DNA from: a virus
DNA: 64,000 bases
Virus record (IMG/VR): IMGVR_UViG_3300025687_000029
Location: 1 to 64,000 of that record
Direction: 5' to 3' (one strand)
Each line of letters starts with the position of its first letter. The stretch's first letter is position 1. Below, piece after piece: positions 18,958 to 27,401 of this stretch. A model generated the notes under the pieces. It had not been told where the DNA came from. It searched no databases and worked only from the letters and a program-made list of their open reading frames with translations. The translations under genes and the position numbers were made by a program.

Positions 18958-21174
18958 TTAATTAATAATTCTTTTTTCTCCAAACATTTTATTAACTCGT
19001 TTAAATGCCTCATCTTCATATATCTTTCTATGAGCTAGATTTGGATTCTTAATATATGCAAGATTTTTTTGATAATTTTCCCGGAGTATCATAACCATGC
19101 CCATAGCAGAAATTCTATCAGTATTTAAATCAGGATTCCATGCTATACATTCTTTTAGTAATCCTATGGACCTTATGGTATGCATCTTTAAAACTGTCTT
19201 AGTTTCTTCTCCTTCAGTTATCTGCTTATCTTCCAACATCCAGTTTGCTAATAATTGCATACCCCAAGCATTAATTTCTTTTGTTGCATGTGTACCTTTA
19301 GCTTTATTACCAAAACCTATAGCTTTAATCATTTGAGTATCTGTAAGAATCTTTGGAGTATCAACAAGCCAATCTAATCTATTTTTACTATCAAAATAAG
19401 CATATAAACCTTTAATGTTATTTTCATAATTAATTTTAGCCTTATAGTAAACAGCCAATCTATAAACTATTTCATAAAAATCTTTTGCCAATTGAGGTCT
19501 ACCTGAATATTCAGCAACTATTTTATCTTCAACAAGATCAAATACAAATGCAGATCCTAATGAACCATCTATAACATTATCATTGTCAACAGTATCAACT
19601 CCAACCAAGTATCTAAATACTGAAGATTCTTTAGGAGGTTCAAATATTTCAACAGCTCCTAATCTATTATTTCCTTTAATTGGAAATGTTCTTATTGGAT
19701 AACAATCTGAACTATTTTTAAAAGAAACTCCTCCATCTGATTTTATAACAAATTCACCTGTCATATGAGAAGATACAAATTTCTCTTGTGCTATTTCTAT
19801 GTCAGCCAAATATTCCTTTAAGTCTCCTACCGGAAATACAGTACCTCCAACTCTCAACATACATTCATCAGGAGTAATAGGTTTTTCTGCTTTTCTTTGA
19901 GTAAGAGCCTTTACATCAGAGGAATTATACTTAATCTTAACTCTCTCTACTATTAATTGGTATAAAGCTTTAATTACATCTGGATTTCCATTATCATCAT
20001 AACAGTTAGCTCTGTTAAGATAAGCTCCCCAAAAGAATCCACATTTAGATTTACCATCTGCATTTTTATCAAATACATTTGGGATACCATAAATATTATA
20101 TGAGTCAGGGTATCTAAACATATCCTCAGCCCCTGCAAAATCAGCTTCCTCAGATCCACCAGTACCTCCTGCAATTAATACAGAAAAGACATTCTCCCCA
20201 TCTTCAGCAGAATCTCTACAAGTATTCCATACATCTTTTATATTAGGAAATATACCATACTCTTCAAAGAATATCCAGCCTCTTTTACCCCTAAGACGAC
20301 CACTTTCATCTTTAGATGTAACACCTATTATAGAAGATTTCTGTCCTCGTTCAGCCCCTGTATCAGTATCTTTATATCCAATAATTTTTTCCATTATTGT
20401 ATCTTTCAGTCTTAATCTAGGGAAAGGGGTATTATTAGCTAAAAAGTCTAGAGTGTCCCAGGCTTTATTCATAACACCGTCTTTAATAAGATATTCTTTT
20501 TCAAAAGCTGTATAGAAAAATCTGGAATCTTTATAAAATAATGCAAGTCTTGGAGATAAAGCTCCTCCTTTATATGACCAACCAATACCTCTCTGTTTTA
20601 ATACCTCAACATGTTGACCATTATTCCTTGCTTGTTCAAGATAATGAAAAAATAAATAATCCCCTAGCCAAACATTAGGAAAGTCTCTAACTCTATCAGC
20701 TCTTTTACTATTAATATCAGTTTTTTTTGTTAATAGGATAGGAGAGTAATTCCAATAAAAATATAATTCTCCAGGTACCCATTCTCCATCAGATTCTCTA
20801 ACCATACCATTCCTAATTCTATCAGCCTCACGCTTCCAGAATTTCATATATTGGGAATTAGGATTTTTATTAGGATATAGCTTAGTATAAACTCCGTGCT
20901 TCTTAAAATAATTTCTAGTCTGACAGAAATAATCCATATCCTCAAGTTTATGAGGATTAGTTAAGTTAACTATAATTCTATTATTTGAATCTCTGGGTAA
21001 ATCTTTAGCTTGTTTAATATTAATATCACATAGATTTCTAATAAACTGTACGCTACCTATAGCATCAATAATATCAGCTTTAACTTCTTTTCTCTTAGAC
21101 TCAGCTAGGTCAGACTCCCCTAGCCATTCTTCCACATCTAGTATTGTAGAATTATGATCATTAAAAACCACCAT
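18958..21174 (-). CDS. terL: Terminase large subunit (packaging ATPase/nuclease)
   Basis: 738 residues. The ATPase domain has VEVLKQRGIGWSYKGG near residue 188 (Walker A-type with the packaging-motor variant) and RGWIFFEEYG near residue 300 (Walker B with catalytic Glu). SVLIAGGTGGSEEADFAGAE is the coupling region. The nuclease part starts near residue 523 with YLVGVDTVDNDN, giving metal-binding Asp residues; VFDLVEDKIVAEYSGRP and ISAMGMVMILRENY follow. It pumps DNA into the prohead through the portal and cuts concatemers. The start overlaps the preceding gene by 14 bases. This is the most secure gene of the virion block. Confidence 0.96.
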   Translation of the reverse strand: MVVFNDHNSTILDVEEWLGESDLAESKRKEVKADIIDAIGSVQFIRNLCDINIKQAKDLPRDSNNRIIVNLTNPHKLEDMDYFCQTRNYFKKHGVYTKLYPNKNPNSQYMKFWKREADRIRNGMVRESDGEWVPGELYFYWNYSPILLTKKTDINSKRADRVRDFPNVWLGDYLFFHYLEQARNNGQHVEVLKQRGIGWSYKGGALSPRLALFYKDSRFFYTAFEKEYLIKDGVMNKAWDTLDFLANNTPFPRLRLKDTIMEKIIGYKDTDTGAERGQKSSIIGVTSKDESGRLRGKRGWIFFEEYGIFPNIKDVWNTCRDSAEDGENVFSVLIAGGTGGSEEADFAGAEDMFRYPDSYNIYGIPNVFDKNADGKSKCGFFWGAYLNRANCYDDNGNPDVIKALYQLIVERVKIKYNSSDVKALTQRKAEKPITPDECMLRVGGTVFPVGDLKEYLADIEIAQEKFVSSHMTGEFVIKSDGGVSFKNSSDCYPIRTFPIKGNNRLGAVEIFEPPKESSVFRYLVGVDTVDNDNVIDGSLGSAFVFDLVEDKIVAEYSGRPQLAKDFYEIVYRLAVYYKAKINYENNIKGLYAYFDSKNRLDWLVDTPKILTDTQMIKAIGFGNKAKGTHATKEINAWGMQLLANWMLEDKQITEGEETKTVLKMHTIRSIGLLKECIAWNPDLNTDRISAMGMVMILRENYQKNLAYIKNPNLAHRKIYEDEAFKRVNKMFGEKRIIN

Positions 21175-21688
21175 CTTCTAACTCTCCTTTACTTATACTA
21201 CCTCTTGCATTAGATTTATTTTCCTGTTGCTTTTTAATCTGTTCCTCTAAAGTATCAATTGTTTTTGATAATTCAGGTAATTGTTTAGCACTACTAAATA
21301 TCTTAGGTAGATTTATATCTGTTATATCAGCAGTCTTTATAAACTCTTCTATCTTATGAACTGCCAATCTAGCAGTAGATAATAATCTAGATGAGACAGT
21401 TTGACTATGTTCTTTGTAGAACTCTATAGCTTCATATACTCTTTTATGTACTTTATATCCTTTACTAAATGCAAGATTTTGAAGTATTTCCTTCTCTCTT
21501 ATATCCTCATCAACTATATAAGCAAAATCAGATCTATAGTCTGCCATAAAATAAATAAAAGATAATTCATTAATTGCTTTAGATTTATCTTTAGTCTTAT
21601 CTGCATCCCAAATAGCTTTAAATGGTTTCAATGCTAAAGCTTGTGGACTAAATGTAACATTAAAGTCATTAAGTTCGAATAAATTCAT
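21161..21688 (-). CDS. Putative small terminase-type protein upstream of terL
   Basis: 175 residues, all-helical. It has SFIYFMADYRSDFAYIVDED, then REKEILQNLAFSKGYKVHKR and a C-terminal coiled coil (LPELSKTIDTLEEQIKKQQE). It overlaps terL by 14 bases and the gene before it by 20. A DNA-binding oligomer that recognises pac sites usually sits here, so TerS is a reasonable guess; I cannot identify a clear helix-turn-helix. Confidence 0.4.
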   Translation of the reverse strand: MNLFELNDFNVTFSPQALALKPFKAIWDADKTKDKSKAINELSFIYFMADYRSDFAYIVDEDIREKEILQNLAFSKGYKVHKRVYEAIEFYKEHSQTVSSRLLSTARLAVHKIEEFIKTADITDINLPKIFSSAKQLPELSKTIDTLEEQIKKQQENKSNARGSISKGELEDGGF

Positions 21689-21923
21689 CTCTTTCTTCTT
21701 TTGTAATTTTTGTACTATTTGATGCTAGTACTTTATCTTTCCAGTCTTTCCTTGGTACTAATCTACCTAAACCTCTTATATTAATTTCTCTCATCGGAGC
21801 ATTAGTACTAAGTTGCCTATCAATAGCTGCCCACATACCTCTCCACATCAAATATACTTCACTAATTGGTATATTATAGTCAGAAGCTACTTTTTTAAAT
21901 ACCTCTTTAAATTCATTAGGCAT
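21669..21923 (-). CDS. Small DNA-binding-like protein (HU/IHF-like arm motif)
   Basis: 84 residues from ATG 21923; a GTG at 21938 would add five residues and overlap the upstream stop. NIRGLGRLVPRKDWKDKV resembles the beta-arm of HU/IHF proteins (GFGxFxVRxR), and the N-terminal half is helical. crAss-like phages are known to carry IHF-like subunits, so this is possible, but the match is short. It lies next to the putative small terminase. Confidence 0.4.
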   Translation of the reverse strand: MPNEFKEVFKKVASDYNIPISEVYLMWRGMWAAIDRQLSTNAPMREINIRGLGRLVPRKDWKDKVLASNSTKITKEERDEFIRT

Positions 21924-21924
21924 A

Positions 21925-22320
21925 TCATTGTACTTCACCTAACTTAATTTTTATATCATATTTAGTGTTTAGATTTAATACAGGAGCCAAATAAGTATAA
22001 GGCTTTGGTATATTATAGTTATCAATAACTCCCAGATTCCTCATATCACTAAGGGTCTGATAAAAGCTGTTAATAGAAGCTCCATTCATATATTCATGGG
22101 CAAATGCTTTCAAATCTCCTTTGCTTGACATCAACTCTCTTAGTTCCTCTTTAGAAGAAAACTTACCTCTAAGTTCATTAATTCTAATTATTAATAATGT
22201 AAGTATTTCAAGATGGGAATCTCTAGTAATACCTAGAGGTTCTTTAATCATCCCAATATACTTTCTAATTATTTCTTTCTTAGAATTACCTTTAATTTCA
22301 ATTGTTAATTCTCCATTCAT
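21925..22320 (-). CDS. Unknown helical protein, possible winged-helix
   Basis: 131 residues. The region LEILTLLIIRINELRGKFSS and INSFYQTLSDMRNLGVIDNY reads like a winged-helix with a terminal GVI turn followed by a strand, so a regulatory role is possible. It overlaps the neighbour at 22317 by four bases. No named family recognised. Confidence 0.45.
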   Translation of the reverse strand: MNGELTIEIKGNSKKEIIRKYIGMIKEPLGITRDSHLEILTLLIIRINELRGKFSSKEELRELMSSKGDLKAFAHEYMNGASINSFYQTLSDMRNLGVIDNYNIPKPYTYLAPVLNLNTKYDIKIKLGEVQ

Positions 22321-22778
22321 CTTTCTAATAATTCTATAGATTGTTTTAATATATTCAACTCTTCTTTTGTAAAGCTATCTTTGAAATAAGGGATTACACA
22401 GTATTTTGTTAAATCGTTTATACATAATTGTAATAATACTTTACACATATATTCAATTGCTGAGTCAGCAACTATATTTCTATATTCAGACAAATCAACA
22501 ATATTATCAATACTATATTGAAAATCTGTACACGGAGGGTTACTTTCCTTTAAAAAATATCCTACTCTAGGTTCTCCGGTAATAAATTCAGGAGATCCTA
22601 GAGAAATGATACCATCTTTCGTGTTTAATATCAAATGATCAGGATAATACATATTGAATATTTCTAATTTTGATTTATCATCATGTTGCTCTAGAAACTT
22701 AGCTACTCCTTCTAATAAATCATCTTTTTTATATGTATTAACTTTTGTAATTATTTTTGCTATTTCCTTTAGTTCCAT
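22317..22778 (-). CDS. Unknown small protein
   Basis: 153 residues, not recognised. The N-terminus is helical (LKEIAKIITKVNTYKKDDLL) and the middle carries beta strands (YPDHLILNTKDGIISLGSPE). It shares a one-base stop/start overlap with the DHH phosphoesterase gene, so the two may act together. No signal peptide or membrane segment. Confidence 0.45.
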   Translation of the reverse strand: MELKEIAKIITKVNTYKKDDLLEGVAKFLEQHDDKSKLEIFNMYYPDHLILNTKDGIISLGSPEFITGEPRVGYFLKESNPPCTDFQYSIDNIVDLSEYRNIVADSAIEYMCKVLLQLCINDLTKYCVIPYFKDSFTKEELNILKQSIELLER

Positions 22779-23737
22779 TACTTAATTATTTCATCTAAAT
22801 TATCAACTACAAATCCTGCGGCCCCAAGATGTCCACCGCCTCCATATTGTTTAGCTATAGCAGAACAGTCTACTTTTCCATTATCATTGTATAATGAGAA
22901 ACTCCATTTACCATCTTTATACCAGAAACAAGCAAATCCATCATATCCATCTTTATGATAATCTATACCAAAGTTAATAGGATTGAATCTTTCTTGATTT
23001 ACACATAAGAATTTTCTAGTAGTTGCTCCATATTGTACATTTCCTACAGCGGGTTCCATTAATTCAATAGGAAAAGCTTTCTTATAAGTTTGTTCAGCTT
23101 CAGCACAGAGATAATTATATATTATCCTACCACTTTTAATCCAATCTTGTGTAAGATCATGATCTATATCTGCACATAAAGCATCATAAGCATCATCATA
23201 ATTACTTATTTCTTCTCTAGCAGCATATTGAAATTCTAATACTTTTTGTTCTTCATCAGTACCTTTATGACCAAAACAATCATATCTACCTAATAACCTA
23301 ACTATTTCAGGCATTTCTTCGTTCGGAAAGAAATATTCCCAAGTAAGTTCACAGGCTGCGAATTGATCATCTTGAAGACCTTCAATTATAGGTTGATTAT
23401 CAATAATATTTTCATTTTCATATTTTACTAATTCTTTAATAGCAGAAATGTGATGATCTATCCATATAAAGTTTTTATTTGAAATAAGTTCCACCATATT
23501 CTCAAAGGAAAAACTCACATCACACATTATTACTTTATCGTATTCTGATAAGTCTGGAATAGGGTCCCCATAATCCCAACCTAACATATAAAGAGTATCA
23601 GGATTAGCTATCATTTTACCACCTTCTTCTCCAGTATTTAAATCTATTAATACATCATGTTTAATAGCTTTTTTAACTATAGCTGCTGACACCCAGCCAT
23701 CAAGATCTCTACTGTGATAAATACAAATTGTTTTCAT
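22778..23737 (-). CDS. DHH/DHHA1-family phosphoesterase
   Basis: 319 residues. CIYHSRDLDGWVSAAIV near residue 5 is the first Asp motif, VIMCDVSF follows, and IWIDHHISAI near residue 93 is the DHH motif. The C-terminal GGGGHLGAAGFVV is the DHHA1 substrate-binding glycine motif. Members such as NrnA degrade nanoRNA and cyclic or linear dinucleotides. In a phage it may recycle nucleotides or remove host signalling dinucleotides (for example anti-CBASS or c-di-AMP turnover), but substrate cannot be told from the sequence. It lies on the leftward arm, away from the other nucleotide genes. Confidence 0.8.
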   Translation of the reverse strand: MKTICIYHSRDLDGWVSAAIVKKAIKHDVLIDLNTGEEGGKMIANPDTLYMLGWDYGDPIPDLSEYDKVIMCDVSFSFENMVELISNKNFIWIDHHISAIKELVKYENENIIDNQPIIEGLQDDQFAACELTWEYFFPNEEMPEIVRLLGRYDCFGHKGTDEEQKVLEFQYAAREEISNYDDAYDALCADIDHDLTQDWIKSGRIIYNYLCAEAEQTYKKAFPIELMEPAVGNVQYGATTRKFLCVNQERFNPINFGIDYHKDGYDGFACFWYKDGKWSFSLYNDNGKVDCSAIAKQYGGGGHLGAAGFVVDNLDEIIK

Positions 23738-23752
23738 AATTCTTTCTAATTT

Positions 23753-24685
23753 TTATTGTGTCATTAATGCTTTACTTTTATTCTCTCCTACTCTACTTCT
23801 ACTCCAACCATTACAATCCTCACATTGATATAATTTGAATACTTTAGTATTAGTATAAGTATCCTTTACATATTCTAACTTATGAGATCCACATTTAGTA
23901 CAAGACATAGAAGGATCTTCATTAAATACTGACATACTTGGATGTCTTGAATCCCAAGGTCTTAATTCTAAATAAATATTCTCTAATTCTGTAACATCTT
24001 GGATATTGTATTCTAACATTGTATCCCAGGCATTAAGATCTCCTTCCATACATTTTTTCCATAGAGTAAATCCTTCATTATCCATCTTACCTTCGTACCC
24101 CAGATATTTAGATAAAAAATCTAATCTATGATAAGTAGTACCAAAGTTAGTTCTTGCTATCTGTAAAGTATCTACTACTTTGTATGGAGAGGGTGGAGTC
24201 ATACCATGTGCTAAGAATCTTGCATTAGCTTTTTTCTTATCAAATCTGGAGCAATTGTGAGCTATGATCAAATCAGCTTCATCAAATAATCTCCATAACT
24301 CATTACATATTTCAAAATCATCATAATCTTCCTGATTCTTAGCTGTTCCAGAATATATCTTATCTTCTCCCAGGAATTTACCTGCATATGTAAGAATAGT
24401 CCAATCTCTAATAATCTGATCAGGTTGGATAAACTGCTTTCTTACTCCAAAATGATAACTAATAATAGGGGAAGTTTCAAGATCAAATATAAATATTTTA
24501 CCTCTAGATTTAGTTTCATATTGAATATTTTCATTACTCCAGTAGAATCCTCCACATAAAGAGCTATTTCTAATAGCATATCTAATACTTGCTTCATCTA
24601 CATTTATAGATTCTGCTGCTGCGGATTGACTTGGAAATTCATCTACCAGTTCCTCATCTCTATTATACTTGAATACTGTCTTCAT
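23753..24685 (-). CDS. DEDD 3'-5' exonuclease with NUMOD-like N-terminus and zinc ribbon
   Basis: 310 residues in three parts. Residues about 1-50 (FPSQSAAAESINVDEASIRY and GGFYWS) resemble NUMOD1-type DNA-binding modules of homing endonucleases. The exonuclease core has IFIFDLETSP (Exo I, Asp-x-Glu), LIIAHNCSRFDKKKANARF (Exo II) and EYNIQDVTELENIYLEL (Exo III). The C-terminus holds CTKCGSHKLEYVK and LYQCEDCNGW, a four-Cys zinc ribbon. It could proofread, process recombination ends or degrade host DNA. The 13-bp-class hairpin at 24694-24721 lies just upstream. Confidence 0.75.
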   Translation of the reverse strand: MKTVFKYNRDEELVDEFPSQSAAAESINVDEASIRYAIRNSSLCGGFYWSNENIQYETKSRGKIFIFDLETSPIISYHFGVRKQFIQPDQIIRDWTILTYAGKFLGEDKIYSGTAKNQEDYDDFEICNELWRLFDEADLIIAHNCSRFDKKKANARFLAHGMTPPSPYKVVDTLQIARTNFGTTYHRLDFLSKYLGYEGKMDNEGFTLWKKCMEGDLNAWDTMLEYNIQDVTELENIYLELRPWDSRHPSMSVFNEDPSMSCTKCGSHKLEYVKDTYTNTKVFKLYQCEDCNGWSRSRVGENKSKALMTQ

Positions 24686-24693
24686 AAATACAA

Positions 24694-24721
24694 AATGCCC
24701 CTATATCTCTATAGAGGCATT
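24694..24721 (-). terminator. Hairpin between exonuclease and upstream gene
   Basis: AATGCC and CTATA pair with TATAG and GGCATT (one mismatch between), giving an 11-bp stem with a 4-base loop. It sits downstream of the gene at 24831-25049 in leftward reading, so it probably terminates that unit, leaving the exonuclease to its own promoter. Confidence 0.6.
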
Positions 24722-24830
24722 ATTAAGTTTAATTAATTAATGATTCGTGTTTCTTCCATAACTTACTGATTCATTGCAAACTTAATCAATAATAATTATA
24801 TTTCCAAATATATCTCAAATTATTTTTTAA

Positions 24831-25049
24831 TTATCTTTTAAATCCAACTCCTTTAGTACCACTCTCATCAATAATTTTAGCTTCTAAGTCTTTATCTTTA
24901 TTAATTTCCCATAATTTAATACCTAGAAAATAAACTTTTTTAATGATGTTTTGCTTACCTACTTCATAAATAGTACTAACATCTCCATTACCATTTCTAA
25001 TAATTGTAGGCTCTAATTTTGCATCATCATACTTCTTAATTTTAATCAT
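24831..25049 (-). CDS. Unknown 72-residue protein
   Basis: Basic and beta-rich (YDDAKLEPTIIRNGNGDVST; KVYFLGIKLWEINKDKDLE). The ATG overlaps the stop of the 46-residue gene upstream (ATGA). Not recognised. Confidence 0.45.
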   Translation of the reverse strand: MIKIKKYDDAKLEPTIIRNGNGDVSTIYEVGKQNIIKKVYFLGIKLWEINKDKDLEAKIIDESGTKGVGFKR

Positions 25050-25186
25050 ACCATAATTGTTTTAGTTATTAATTCTTCTCTTTCTTTAAAATACTCATTT
25101 GTCCACAATTCTAATAATGTTTGTTTTTGTAATACATCAAGAGAATAGAAAAACTCATAAAATTTACCGTCTAATTTATCTTTCAT
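25046..25186 (-). CDS. 46-residue helical micro-protein
   Basis: Reads MKDKLDGKFYEFFYSLDVLQ then KQTLLELWTNEYFKEREELI and TKTIMV. It fills the gap between two genes, begins two bases before the RusA-like stop and ends in an ATGA overlap with the next gene. This tight packing supports real translation. Function unknown. Confidence 0.5.
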   Translation of the reverse strand: MKDKLDGKFYEFFYSLDVLQKQTLLELWTNEYFKEREELITKTIMV

Positions 25187-25188
25187 AT

Positions 25189-25623
25189 TTATTCTAAGAT
25201 TTTTATATATACACCGGGATTCTCTTTATCATAACTATACCACTTATTATCTCTTTTATAAGGCATTGGTATCAAGAAATCCATATTATCATCTTCTATT
25301 AAATCTAAAGCTGTAAGTAAATCCAACACTATTTGACAAATATTTCCAAAATCAAATTTATGCTTAGTACCTCTTACAAAATGGAATCCTAATACTAATG
25401 GTGTTTTATGATCTTTTAGAAAGCCTTTAAGCTCTTCTTCAGGAAATGTATATGAAATAGTTTTATATTTAGTTACTGTCTTCTTAGAAGAAGAGAATGT
25501 TTGTATTCCAAAGCTTCTTAAATATTTCTTTACTGTCTTTGACATAAAAGATCCTCTTGTAGTATTTATCTTACTATTTTTAGAAGAAGGGGTATTACCA
25601 GGTATAAAAATTTCTTTACTCAT
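25189..25623 (-). CDS. RusA-like Holliday junction resolvase
   Basis: 144 residues. IFIPGNTPSSKNSK at the start matches the RusA entry strand and KN motif. LVLGFHFVRGTKHKFDFGNI then CQIVLDLLTALDLIEDDNMD carries the acidic set (DxGN, DxL, EDDN) of RusA metal-binding residues. Expected length is 120-150. It would resolve branched recombination intermediates before packaging. The gene precedes TerL in the leftward arm, which fits. It starts inside the end of the 56-residue gene upstream. Confidence 0.75.
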   Translation of the reverse strand: MSKEIFIPGNTPSSKNSKINTTRGSFMSKTVKKYLRSFGIQTFSSSKKTVTKYKTISYTFPEEELKGFLKDHKTPLVLGFHFVRGTKHKFDFGNICQIVLDLLTALDLIEDDNMDFLIPMPYKRDNKWYSYDKENPGVYIKILE

Positions 25624-25786
25624 AACATTTATTTATACTTTCAATCACTTGTTCTGATTTTAACTTATATAAAGTATTATAAATATTTTCATACATTACT
25701 TCTCTCTTAGATTTAATTTTCTTAAATTTACAACTTCTACAAACTCCAGGCTGTGATAATTCTAGTAAACAGTTACAGGTTTTCAT
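25616..25786 (-). CDS. 56-residue Cys-containing micro-protein
   Basis: Begins MKTCNCLLELSQPGVCRSCK, then FKKIKSKREVMYENIYNTLY. Four Cys (4, 6, 16, 19) could form a zinc knuckle ahead of a helix. Start and stop overlap both neighbours, as is usual in this operon. Function unknown. Confidence 0.5.
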   Translation of the reverse strand: MKTCNCLLELSQPGVCRSCKFKKIKSKREVMYENIYNTLYKLKSEQVIESINKCYE

Positions 25787-25919
25787 ATTTCTCTATATTA
25801 GTTACAAATACAGGTGCTGAAATTGGCTTTTCCAATTTATACATTAATTCCCTATTCTTAGGGAATAAGCTACTTCTGAAAAACTTCGCAAATAAATCTA
25901 TCCTCTTCTTTTTTATCAT
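25773..25919 (-). CDS. 48-residue basic micro-protein
   Basis: Begins MIKKKRIDLFAKFFRSSLFP. Its ATG overlaps the TGA of the membrane-protein gene upstream (ATGA), and its end overlaps the next start by 14 bases. The N-terminal half could be an amphipathic helix. Function unknown. Confidence 0.45.
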   Translation of the reverse strand: MIKKKRIDLFAKFFRSSLFPKNRELMYKLEKPISAPVFVTNIEKYENL

Positions 25920-26263
25920 AAACAAATTTGAAATATAAATAAACAATTAGCTGTTACAAATACAAAGAACTTTAGAAATACATTACCCCATAATTTATAA
26001 TCCCAAGGCTTATCTCTAAAAGCATTCAGAATAAAATCAAATGCTGCAAATCTCCAAGCTAGTATTAATATAGATCCGTAGACTATTACTAATGGATCAT
26101 CAACTTTTAAGAATAAAGCTGTAGAAATTCCCAGAGCCATTATTAATATTTGCATGGACTGTGATAAATGAAAGTCTTCCTGTTCTATAAACTTCTTATT
26201 AAACCAAGCATTAAGAACTGTCCACACTAATCCGTAAATTGTAATAAATAAATATATAATCAT
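25916..26263 (-). CDS. Membrane protein, three to four helices
   Basis: 115 residues. Hydrophobic spans are IYLFITIYGLVWTVLNAWF, MQILIMALGISTALFLKVDD, VIVYGSILILAWRFAAFDFI and FLKFFVFVTANCLFIFQICL. This is an inner-membrane protein; the size and number of spans would suit a holin or a membrane modulator, but no family was recognised. ATGA overlaps join it to membrane genes on both sides. Confidence 0.55.
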   Translation of the reverse strand: MIIYLFITIYGLVWTVLNAWFNKKFIEQEDFHLSQSMQILIMALGISTALFLKVDDPLVIVYGSILILAWRFAAFDFILNAFRDKPWDYKLWGNVFLKFFVFVTANCLFIFQICL

Positions 26264-26475
26264 TTCTTTAAAGTTTTAACAATTCCATATACTAAATACA
26301 TACTGATAACGGTAAACATGCTCCCCCAAATTGGAAGTGTTACTAATTCCCATCCAATATCAATAGTATTATTCCATTTAAGTATTGCAAGAACTATACT
26401 GATAGCTCCCAACATAACAAAACTGGCTATTATACCTCTTATTCCTTCCAGTAAGGAACTACTTAACTTCTTCAT
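26260..26475 (-). CDS. Small membrane protein, two helices
   Basis: 71 residues with two clear spans (IIASFVMLGAISIVLAILKW and LPIWGSMFTVISMYLVYGIV) and a basic N-terminus. This helical hairpin layout is typical of class II holins, and it lies between two other membrane genes. Lysis is one possible role; no endolysin was recognised in the window. Confidence 0.5.
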   Translation of the reverse strand: MKKLSSSLLEGIRGIIASFVMLGAISIVLAILKWNNTIDIGWELVTLPIWGSMFTVISMYLVYGIVKTLKK

Positions 26476-26626
26476 ATTTCTCTAATTTAACTACTTTAAA
26501 GTCTCTATCTCCGTGATGATATTTAACAACATCTTGTATATATTCTACAGGATGAACATAAGTATATTCTTTTCCTTCTATTTCTACTGTAACCTTTTGG
26601 TTTTTAATTAACTTATAGCTTTTCAT
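26459..26626 (-). CDS. 55-residue small protein
   Basis: Begins MKSYKLIKNQKVTVEIEGKE then YTYVHPVEYIQDVVKYHHGD. It is beta-rich and charged, and cytoplasmic. Its ATG overlaps the stop of the membrane gene upstream and its end overlaps the start of the next. Function unknown. Confidence 0.5.
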   Translation of the reverse strand: MKSYKLIKNQKVTVEIEGKEYTYVHPVEYIQDVVKYHHGDRDFKVVKLEKYEEVK

Positions 26627-27105
26627 ATAATATTTATTAAGATGAATCCAATTAAAATATTAACCATACTAATAATTTCAATCCAAAAGATAGGATCTGG
26701 AACCTTGAACTTTGCAATAATTCCTGCAAATAATAAATTAGGTAAAATTATTACAACTCCCATTGGAGGATTTTCCAGGAGTATCCCAATAAATGTAAGG
26801 GAGATTCCACCGAATGCACCTATAACATGTATAATCTTCTTCCATTTAGTATGAAGATCAATAAAAATACATACTAAAGCAAGAAATCCAGAAGCTATAT
26901 AAAATATAACATCTTGACCCATAGCTGAAATACTGAGAGCTAATCCCCAAACATACCATCTAAATATAAAATCTTTACGATGAGGTAAATCATCTACAGA
27001 AGAACTAATGGAACTTGGTATTCCATATTTTGATACTATTCTAGCCAAATACATTATACTGGCTATTACTACATAAGTAAATCCTAAAATCTTTAATTCT
27101 ATCAT
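26623..27105 (-). CDS. Membrane protein, five or so helices
   Basis: 160 residues with spans such as LGFTYVVIASIMYLARIV, WYVWGLALSISAMGQDVIFY, IASGFLALVCIFIDL, IIHVIGAFGGISLTFIGILL, GVVIILPNLLFAGIIA and IISMVNILIGFILINII. Not recognised. It heads the cluster of three membrane proteins just left of the terminator at 27173-27213, so it may be the first gene of a transcript that continues to TerL. Confidence 0.5.
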   Translation of the reverse strand: MIELKILGFTYVVIASIMYLARIVSKYGIPSSISSSVDDLPHRKDFIFRWYVWGLALSISAMGQDVIFYIASGFLALVCIFIDLHTKWKKIIHVIGAFGGISLTFIGILLENPPMGVVIILPNLLFAGIIAKFKVPDPIFWIEIISMVNILIGFILINII

Positions 27106-27172
27106 ATCTTTATAATTCTACAGCTACAAAGATAAAAAGATTATTTAGATATGCAAGAATAAAAAAATAAAA

Positions 27173-27213
27173 AAGGTAGTATCCATGTTTTTGCGACGCG
27201 CAGATACTACCTT
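27173..27213 (-). terminator. Very strong leftward terminator with compound stem
   Basis: AAGGTAGTATC (27173-27183) pairs perfectly with GATACTACCTT (27203-27213), and the inner TGCG/CGCA (27192-27195/27199-27202) stacks directly on it. On the minus strand it is followed by a T-run. It ends the tRNA and small-gene transcript coming from 29.2 kb. The GC-rich inner stem is unusual for this genome. Confidence 0.8.
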
Positions 27214-27233
27214 AAAATAAATGAAAGGATTAA

Positions 27234-27276
27234 ATCTAAACTACTCTCAATGTGGTACACAAGCCCACATTTAGAT
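27234..27276. repeat. Nested inverted repeat downstream of tRNA-Thr
   Basis: ATCTAA/TTAGAT encloses ATGTGG/CCACAT. The element lies between the tRNA-Thr 3' end and the terminator and may be a processing hairpin. 27106-27285 holds this and the terminator but no gene that I can support. Confidence 0.45.
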
Positions 27277-27285
27277 GTAATATAG

Positions 27286-27358
27286 AGCTTCCAATAGGAC
27301 TTGAACCTATAACCTATTCATTACAAATGAATTGCTCTACCAATTGAGCTATAGAAGC
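27286..27358 (-). tRNA. tRNA-Thr (UGU)
   Basis: Full cloverleaf by eye on the minus strand. The acceptor GCTTCTA/TGGAAGC has one G-U pair, the D-arm has AGCTC and GAGCA around AATTGGTA, the anticodon stem ATTCA/TGAAT holds loop TTTGTAA (anticodon TGT), and the T-arm is ATAGG TTCAAGT CCTAT. The discriminator T is followed by CTA; CCA is not encoded. Confidence 0.9.
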
Positions 27359-27401
27359 ATAAGGATGTAAATATACAAAACTTTTAATACTAAGTCAAGT
27401 A

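Noticed and set aside
26260-27105. Holin-endolysin cassette
   Set aside because: Membrane proteins fit holin shape, but no lysozyme, amidase or peptidase gene is adjacent.
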